Source of the DNA: Zygnema cylindricum
Taxonomy: Eukaryota > Streptophyta > Zygnematophyceae > Zygnematales > Zygnemataceae
Direction: 5' to 3'
Length of the DNA: 39,333 nucleotides
NCBI GenBank assembly: GCA_037447655.1
Contig: JBBHKE010000265.1
Span: 1-39,333, forward strand
The position numbers and the translations under genes are program-made. Shown in pieces: positions 33,154 through 39,333 of this stretch (positions are counted from its first letter, which is position 1; every line of letters starts with the position of its first letter). The notes below the pieces were generated by a model that saw only the letters and a program-made list of their open reading frames with translations, did no database searches and was not told where the DNA came from.

Positions 33154-34362
33154 TCTGTTGATATTTGAGTATTTTCTAGGTCTGTATTAGGATAGAAAAA
33201 GAGCTGAGGCGGTCTGCCTCTAACTCCCCTCTCCAAGCCCCCACACTTGTTGTAGTCACTGAAGGCTGGATAGGGAGCTAGAGCCATGGCTGCCTAGGCT
33301 CTCTAGAGAAGACAAGGGGTAAATTAGGTAGACTTACCAAAAGTTAGTTGACGGACCCAGGAATTGATCCTGGTACGTGCCGTCCGTCAATCCGCATTAG
33401 CCGTTAGCTCTAGCCGTTAAGTCTAGGACAAATATTACGATATATAGGGTTTGATAAATATATAAATCGTCATATGTAGATTAATCCGTTTAACGGCTAA
33501 TAGATACTTAGTACATAGATACAGTTTGATTTAGTACGAAGTACGGTATGGGGACAGAACGGATACCGCGCATTTGTTTGGATAGCGAAACAAATACCGC
33601 GCATTTGTTTCGATAGCGAAACAAATACCGCGCGTTGAATTTCAGCGGCTAGGATTATAGCCGGTTTTGATCGGACGGCCACGATAGGCGTCGCGATCAC
33701 AAAAAAGGCATTTTTGGCGTTTTACGGTCTTTGCCACGTCAGATGACACGTGGCGTGATGACATTAGACTACGGGAATTCCGGAGATTACAGGAACTAAT
33801 CCTGATTTGACACGTGTCGACATTTTGGCCATGTCGTACAATGGACGTACATAAAGTACACTGGCACCTGTACTTTTCTGTACGACACAGTAATTTGATT
33901 GGTGCCGTACTTCAGTAGATAGAGTTTTAGAGAGGGAATAGGACTTAGAAAATTTTGGGTAAGCAGCTGCCTCTCCTAGAGACCACCCTGTATAAATGGC
34001 AAACTTTGGCCAGCCATAACTATCAATTTACTTGACCATTTTCAGTGATTCTTTTTGCCGCAGACTCAAGGGAGTCCACGCTACACACGAGTGTAGTCCG
34101 TCAGAGTTTTTGTCTGCCAGGGTGGCTTCATTTATAAGGGAAAGTCAAAGTGGGTGAATGTGTCCAAATCTCATATTCTAACTTTGCATTTTGTGGTGGA
34201 ACTGAGCACACAGAAAGTGTTATTTCACAGGGGTGAATCTATATTGGGATTGTGACTGTCAAGGGGTCAGTCACTTGGGTTTATATTAACTTGGAGTCGG
34301 CACTATCTAGATTAGCTTCTTTTGGATCTGCATACTCAGAGGGCCAATGGAGGTCTCAGAGT
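33154..34362 (+). mobile_element. Diverged copia-type LTR inserted in the copia pol region
   Basis: It starts TGTTGATATTTGAG at 33156, matching the LTR start TGTTGAAATC, in plus orientation, opposite to the host copia. Collinear matches to the host LTRs include GCCCCCACACTTGTTGTAGT, the tRNA-like module, ATATAGGGTTTGATA, CACGTGTCGAC, GTACTTTTCTGTAC and ATTTTGGG-type blocks, with much divergence. The LTR probably ends near TTATTTCACA at 34230, leaving about 130 bp of possible internal sequence. So it is a solo LTR or a remnant of a related subfamily. Confidence 0.75.
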
Positions 34363-34695
34363 TTTGTATTCTTTGAATTACTTTGGTGTTTCAGACTTTG
34401 TTTTTAGGAAATAGACTCTAGAATATCCGGATCAATCATCCGTAACTGTCAGCATATACCTTTTTCCCCCAACCGAAGGTACTCTTGCTGGTCCCGAGAT
34501 ATCTGTGTGGACCAGACTTTCTCACCTCTATATGTGGCAGTTTTGGGAAAGCGCAGTCTGTGTGCTTTACCTTGGGCACAGCCGCTACAATCATCCATCA
34601 TTTCATTATCCCCACACTGAATGCCACTACTACACTAAGCTTCTTCCTTTCCCTTAGCCTATCAAAATGCACATGCCCCAACCGCTTATGCCGGA
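34363..34695. repeat. Copia segment duplicated around the LTR insertion, copy 2
   Basis: 333 bp, matching 32815-33153 with a 6-bp deletion near 34518 and a few substitutions. This copy is continuous with the protease and pre-integrase region, so copies 1 and 2 each keep one natural junction of the original pol gene. Confidence 0.92.
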
Positions 34696-35314
34696 CCATC
34701 AAGCTCGGAACACCACCATAGTAAGCATTCTTCTTTTCATTACTCAGGTTAAGCGTAAACATTTCTTGGCTGCCCTTATCTGCTGTCAAGTAGACTTCAT
34801 CTCCATACTTAGATGTAAAGACTCCCTTTCTTGTGAATGTATCAAAATCCTTGTCATCAAGTATAGTGGTAGACACAAGATTTTTACTCAGCTAAGGAAT
34901 ATAGAGCACATCTGAGAAGGTGAGTATAGAAGTCTTACCCTCCACTAAGACTTTCAGATCTACTGAGCCCACTAGATCTGTAGTAACTACTCTCGCACCC
35001 CCATATTCTATTTCTACAATAGGGATCTTTCTTAATTTAGTGAAGAGGTGCCTGTCACGACATATATGCATGGATACACATGAGTTGATGATCCATCCTT
35101 CCTGTGGAGCTTCCCGAATGGCTCCAAGAGCACACTTCTGTTTCCCAGGGATCTCCTTCTCCTCCAGATTCTCGTGGAGAAGAAACTCCCCATCCTCCTC
35201 CTCACAGGACTCGTCCTCTTTGGTCTCTCCTTTGACACGTGTGACCACAAGTGCCTTTTTCTTCCCTCCGAAAGAACCCCCTCCACGGTTTTCTTGGACC
35301 CTTAGCTCTGACAC
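34598..35314 (-). pseudogene. copia protease and GAG-pre-integrase region, broken
   Basis: Same frame as gag. The protease core, normally W-(I/V)-(I/L)-D-S-G-A-S-x-H, reads WIINSCVSMHIC near 35090, so the catalytic Asp is Asn and the Gly is Cys. VDLKVLVEGK and DVLYIP follow to the TAG at 34892. SKNLVSTTILDDKDF and MVRHKRLGHVHFDRL (the LWHxRLGH motif of GAG-pre-integrase, Trp lost) continue to the TGA at 34598. The end of this block enters the duplicated segment beside the inserted LTR. Confidence 0.82.
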
Positions 35315-35392
35315 CTTTGTGCAATCAACTTTGAAGTTTCCTGACTTTTTTCAGAAATGACAAACACCCTTGGTGGGCCTAGGCTCTCCTGA

Positions 35393-36211
35393 TTAATCTC
35401 CTTTGAAGTTGCTGTACAACTTCTTCGGATCCTTCCTCCACCGATCGGTTCCGGCAGCTAGAGCTTGAATGCTCTTTCCTCCTCTACGGATCTCAATGGT
35501 GTTCTTCTGCACGAGTATCATTTGGACTACTCTGTTCCACTTCCAAGAACTGTCATCAATTTCTTTTACTCTGTACACTATGTTTTCATACTCCTTAGGC
35601 AACTTGATGATGAGGGTGTTAACTTTCATCTTCATTGTGCCTATCCATCCTGCACTTTCCGTCTCCATATACAAACAAGAGAGATCATTACAGTAGTCTA
35701 ACATCTTCCCTCCTTTGTAAGTATAACTCCCCAGCCTTTGCTCAGCCAGCTGAAGCTGCTGAATGGTACCAGCTCTATAGATCTCCACTAAACTTATCCA
35801 CAACTCTTCGGCCTTGAAGATGTGAAGATGAGAGGTAGCCAAAGCTTCAATGAGGTGCCTCGGAATGAAGTGCATGGCATTCATGTTGGTGTACTCCCAC
35901 ATATGAATGTCATTTTCCTCGGTCTTCACGGTCACCGCTCCGGGTACCGTGGCAATGGGAGTAAGAGGTGTCTCCTTTCCTTTCCTCTTTTCGGACACAC
36001 TGCTGTCCCCATCGTCTGCCTCCTCCGTTGGAGCAGATGCTGCTACAAAAAACCTCACTCCACCAAACCTAGGTAGAGTTCCCTGAGATGGACGTTTCAC
36101 TTGTCCACTGACAATACCCTAGTATCGCTTTTCACACAATGCCCCGTCATTTTGGCTTCCCAGTAAATGAGCCCAGATCTGTTGAAGATGGGCACTCGAG
36201 GGTGGGCCCAT
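35393..36211 (-). pseudogene. copia gag (nucleocapsid precursor), broken
   Basis: The frame can be read from an ATG at 36211, five bases inside the LTR edge, through an in-frame TAG (36119-36121) to the TAA at 35393. The central part (EELWISLVEIYRAGTIQQLQ, LGSYTYKGGKMLDYCNDL, IIKLPKEYENIV) matches the gag-polypeptide/UBN2 domain of copia elements. The CCHC zinc knuckle lies just beyond the stop at about 35321-35362, in the same frame, but its second Cys is a TGA (35351-35353) and its His is Asn (CHF-stop-KKSGNFKVDC). It would package element RNA; it cannot bind zinc normally as written. Confidence 0.85.
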
Positions 36212-36215
36212 AACC

Positions 36216-37118
36216 TGTAATTCTGTGTCCCCTATTAGACTCCAAAATTTAGGAAGCCTCTAGATAGCTTTTGACTTACCCACTTTCAACTAGGAATGCT
36301 GCTCCCGAAGCAGGCAAATAGACAATCTGCCAATTTTTATTCAAGCTTGTTGGGAGAGAGGCGGCTACCTCCTCAATCCTCTAAGTTCTAAACCCCTCTC
36401 ACAATCCCTATTTACGGATGTACGAACCAATTAGAAGATTGTACAGTACAGAAAGGTACTAGGGCCGATGTACTTTCTGTACGACCTGTGTACGACAAGG
36501 CCATGGAGTGGATGTCTGTGTCCTTCAGACTTGTCCTCGCGCTCCTCGGGATTCTTGCTTCCCAAAGATATCTTGCCACGTGTCGACAAGTCATGTCACG
36601 TCTGAAAGCCGCCAAGGCGTCCATTTTGGGATCTCGACAATAATGAGGGTTGTTGGATCCAAACCGGCTTTTAATGCTAGCCGTTCAAAATAACAAATGT
36701 CCAGTACATTTGTTTGGTGCATACTAAGACTCAACTTGTTTCTATATCCTCAATTTGTTATTCCGTTAATTGAATTAATGATCTAGCTAATGTTTAAATA
36801 GCTATCAAACCCTATGTACCGTAACGGACTACTACGACAGATTGGTAAGAGCTGACGGCTACGCCTCGCTTTGCCGGTCGGAGGTTCGAGTCCTGCCGGA
36901 CTCAACCTTTTTGTTGAGAGTGACTTAGGTCACTCTTTAGTCATGTCTATGGAGCTGAGGCATCCATGGCTCCACCACCCTCTCTCTCCTTTAGTGACTA
37001 CAACAAGTATGGGGGCTAGAGAGAGAAGGTGGAGGCAGGTTGCCTACGCTTTTTCTTTTAGCTATTCTAATCAATTAAGACCTTGAATAAATCTCCCCTA
37101 AATCTAGTGATTTCAACA
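36216..37118 (-). repeat. 5' LTR of the copia element (903 bp)
   Basis: It is the partner of the 3' LTR and carries a 94-bp deletion (or lacks an insertion) relative to it. On the coding strand, GGTTATGGGCCCACC follows it directly, where a tRNA primer-binding site is expected; I could not assign the tRNA. Confidence 0.9.
36826..36910 (+). other. tRNA-like module in the 5' LTR (antisense to copia)
   Basis: GATTGGTAAGAGC then GGTTCGAGTCC (36883-36893). The region between can form GACGGC/GCCGGTC pairing around a 13-nt loop in place of an anticodon arm. A diverged version (GGCTAGAGC and GATCAATTCC on the minus strand near 33360-33415) sits at the same place in the inserted LTR. Confidence 0.55.
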
Positions 37119-38240
37119 CCATTTTCGACCCGCTGGCAAGAGAATCCAGCCCAAAAAAAAACTTCATCCAAAATCACCTCGAGGGGGTGAATTTAGTTCA
37201 AGTACCGCCCAAACAGCGAATGAAAAATGACCCACCCACGCGCCACAAGAGTGTGAAAGTTTTAGGACGAGGGAGAGTCCTCGCTATTTTTCTCTGTGCC
37301 CGTCACGCGCATGTACGGAAAAAAATCTTCAGGGGTCTCGGACCTCCACTTTCATTCATGGGGTCCTTTGCGAAATTTTGCGCCGTCGTCGCCTCTCCCC
37401 TCTCCCTCTCACACTATCACTTTAACCTCACACTTTAAAGAATGAGACACAACAATATTGATGTAGAATGAAAGATATTTTAAAAATACTATTTTTGATA
37501 ATTTTTAGGTTTTTTTTTTAATGGCAAGTCGAGCGAGAAAAGTAGAGAAAACAAAATCGGAAAACCATGGCGGAAAGTTATAGAATCAGTGACGTCGATG
37601 TTGTCACAAGTGAGCGTGACGTCACAACTTCACCAAACCCTAAACATCTACGATTTCACAAAAATCTAGACGTCTACTACTGTCGTTGTTTTTGTTGGCG
37701 TCACTAATCGTCGGAAGTTTCATTGTCGCCTTTAATCGTCACAAGTTGTACCTACGACTACAACCGCCACATTCCAAAGTTCCGATTACATTTTCGCACA
37801 TATGGACGCTCTTCAAAGTAGTACGGAGAATCTTTACTACAGTCCAAAATACTTTATCAAAGTACGGATTACATGGGGACGTACCCTAAGAGCTCTCACC
37901 GTGGAGCTCACGTAAAGACAAAAGTGATTGTCTGCAACACTTTTATTTGCATGTGGTTATCGCACTTTTGTTACCGTAAACGTTTGCCAACCTTGTGAAT
38001 TGCTAATTTTATTATGACGCTCGACGTCCGCAAACACGGCAAAATTTTAAGCCGTTGAAACAATGTTTTGAAAGTCAAAGTTGTCCAACCGATTGACCGT
38101 CAAATTTGTTCTCAATGGTACTTTATTTGTACCAATATGTACTTCAAACGTACATTTTTTGACAAAATGACGTAAGTGACTGTGCGCAACCAAAACAGCC
38201 ACTGTCATGCTCAACTCCATAGCTTAAATGCTTTTTAATT

Positions 38241-38628
38241 AATAACACTAGATTATGATTCTGGGCCAAAAGGCCGTGACAAAATTCGAGTTGCTAATGC
38301 CAAAGCAGATGGGCTGTGCAGTTTAACGGGAATATTCTCCGTTTCCCGTAGCCATAGGACAAGAAAAACGACATTCACTCTGGTTTTAAGTGTCCTCACT
38401 CGCGCGGGAAAGAACAAGGGCGCCTAGTTAAGGGCCTACGTGTTGGCTAGAAATTGAGATGTGTCAAAAACTTCGAATCAAATTTCTTCAACGAATTGTA
38501 CCTTATTTGTACCTTGTGATGTCTTGTGCCACGTCAATCCTACCGCATCAAGTACACTAAGCGGAGGCACATCATTTATCGGCACGGACGCACATCACTT
38601 TGTACATCCAATATACTTGTCGTGAATG
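38241..38628. other. Intergenic DNA, nothing recognised
   Basis: No coding or repeat structure identified between the foldback arm and MITE copy F. Confidence 0.5.
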
Positions 38629-38849
38629 TACACCGTGAATCGCTATTAGTGTTAATGTTATTTTTGCCACTTAAAACATATTTTTTCCGTACATACTTAT
38701 TTTTTTAAAAAAACTTTTTTTGCGATTGAAAGGTAACATTTTCAACTTCTGATTGGCGATTTCCAATTGAAAACCCGACATTTGTGTACGGAGAAAAGAT
38801 GTTTTAATTGGCGAAAAATTTATTAACACTAATAGCGATACACGATGTA
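38629..38849 (+). mobile_element. Short MITE of the TA-flanked family, copy F (221 bp)
   Basis: The left end is TACACCGTGAATCGCTATTA; the right end, complement of TACATCGTGTATCGCTATTA, has TA at both edges. The inner arms GCCACTTAAAACATATTTT and AAAAGATGTTTTAATTGGC match copy E at 26920-27139 in position and order, so E and F form a short subfamily. Confidence 0.88.
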
Positions 38850-38930
38850 GTTACATAGTCGAGCGTAATGAATCAGATGAACTGTTGGAGACAAAAAGTA
38901 TATTTTTTTCATTTTTACTCGATGTTCTGC

Positions 38931-39333
38931 TACACCGCGAATCGTTATTTCTTATTAGTGTCAATAACTCTAATTTGGGTTCTTTAATTTTTTTTTATTT
39001 TTCAAATAGGATACATCATTTTAATTTTTCCTTGACGTTAATTAAGGTATTGTACAAAATAGCGTAAAGCCCGAATGTACAATAAAATCTAAATAGTGTG
39101 GTGTACGGTCGATGTCAGAACGTACACAAATGTACCTTTTCAAGTGAAAATTTACAAAAAATGAATCAAATCATACGCGCATGCATAGTAACGTGCGCTA
39201 AAAAAAATGGGATTACTTTGACACGTAAATTAGTATGGCTTGTACCGATATTTTAAATTCACGACGACGTACGGTTTCTATTATTTTGTACGGATACATA
39301 TATTAATGTATATAGTCGTACTGCGATTATTCC
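38931..39333 (-). mobile_element. MITE of the TA-flanked family, copy G, runs off the window
   Basis: The end TACACCGCGAATCGTTATTT starts at 38931. The interior AATAGTGTGGTGTACGG is the complement of CCGTACACCACACTATT in copy C, so this copy is in reverse orientation. The other terminus is outside the window. Confidence 0.75.

Larger units (their letters stand above)
29340..37118 (-). mobile_element. Full-length Ty1/copia LTR retrotransposon (dead)
   Basis: Two LTRs (29340-30336 and 36216-37118) flank a minus-strand internal region with copia order gag, protease, integrase, reverse transcriptase, RNase H. On the coding strand the LTRs start TGTTGAAATC and end ATTACA, with a polypurine tract (AATAAGGGGAG) next to the 3' LTR. 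The flanking five bases are CCCTT and CCATT, an imperfect 5-bp target duplication. Several nonsense codons, an altered protease active site and a 1.2-kb insertion make it inactive. Confidence 0.92.
29153..37886. mobile_element. PIF/Harbinger-like element split by a copia insertion
   Basis: GGGTACGTCCCCATG at 29153-29167 is the exact complement of CATGGGGACGTACCC at 37872-37886. Its own sequence is 29153-29339 plus 37119-37886, about 955 bp. The target site is TAA: right copy TAA (37887-37889), left copy GAA (29150-29152), with the opposite foldback arm showing TAA. The right part shares sequence with the truncated relative at 27200-27393. The 37119-37440 stretch (moderate G+C, with CGCCGTCGTCGCC) has no recognised product. 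Confidence 0.82.
28406..38240. mobile_element. Palindromic foldback element, split by nested insertions
   Basis: The left arm (about 28406-28890) reappears inverted in two pieces, 29020-29152 and 37887-38240, with a spacer of about 130 bp (28890-29020). Matching blocks include TTGGTTGCGCA, TTTTGTCAAAAAATGTACGT, GTTTCAACCGCTTAAAATTT, AATCGTCTGAGCGTTACATT and GTACGGAAATATTAAAA. Each arm is about 480 bp. The right arm is interrupted exactly at a TAA by the Harbinger-like element, and the intact left arm preserves the empty site. No coding sequence and no sharp outer TIR end were found, so the outer edges are approximate. Confidence 0.8.

Noticed and set aside
33156-34230. Second complete copia element inside the first
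   Set aside because: Only one LTR-like segment and about 130 bp of other sequence are present. No second LTR or coding region of its own was found.
37187-37438. 83-codon plus-strand open frame with moderate G+C
   Set aside because: It lies within the Harbinger-like element's own sequence, has no recognisable domain and does not resemble a DDE transposase.

Overview
The window is nuclear DNA of a eukaryote with a large, repeat-rich genome. Evidence: one multi-exon gene with canonical GT-AG introns of 127 to 1,853 bp, and decayed copies of several transposon classes (Helitron, Ty1/copia, an RT plus endonuclease non-LTR element, MITEs with TA or TAA target sites). An alga or other plant-like lineage is plausible from the Helitron and copia types, but the sequence does not fix the phylum. 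The one host gene I can support is a Rab8/RabE-type small GTPase.

Layout. 1-1250: AT-rich DNA with a 12-unit 20-bp minisatellite. 1250-7040: a decayed autonomous Helitron (N-terminal domain, HUH Rep, Pif1-like helicase) with a textbook 3' hairpin and CTAG end. 7041-8093: an (AAT)n tract and a long 13-bp minisatellite. 8094-9327: featureless AT-rich DNA. 9328-13480: two tail-to-tail copies of a GC-richer non-LTR retrotransposon. One is a 5'-truncated stub on the plus strand; the other is nearly complete on the minus strand, with a zinc finger, a reverse transcriptase and a restriction-like-endonuclease-type C-terminus. Purine and G runs and a 71-bp tandem repeat lie behind its 5' end. 13747-17105: mostly non-coding, with a perfect 16-bp hairpin. 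17106-21865: the Rab gene on the minus strand, eight exons encoding 214 residues and ending in a CCSA prenylation motif.

22179-39333: a transposon graveyard. At least nine copies of one TA-flanked family (ends near CACCGYGAATCGYTATTAG) are scattered through it, two other element types are present, and a deep nest can be resolved. A palindromic foldback element (28406-38240) is split by a TAA-flanked PIF/Harbinger-like element (29153-37886). That is split by a full-length 7.8-kb copia element (29340-37118, minus strand). The copia is in turn interrupted at 33154-34362 by a diverged LTR in the opposite orientation, bounded by a 0.34-kb duplication of copia sequence.

Except for the Rab gene, every protein-coding sequence recognised here is transposon-derived and carries stops or frameshifts, so no functional gene network is visible. 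The RT/endonuclease element and the TA-flanked MITE family are the best candidates for something poorly described.
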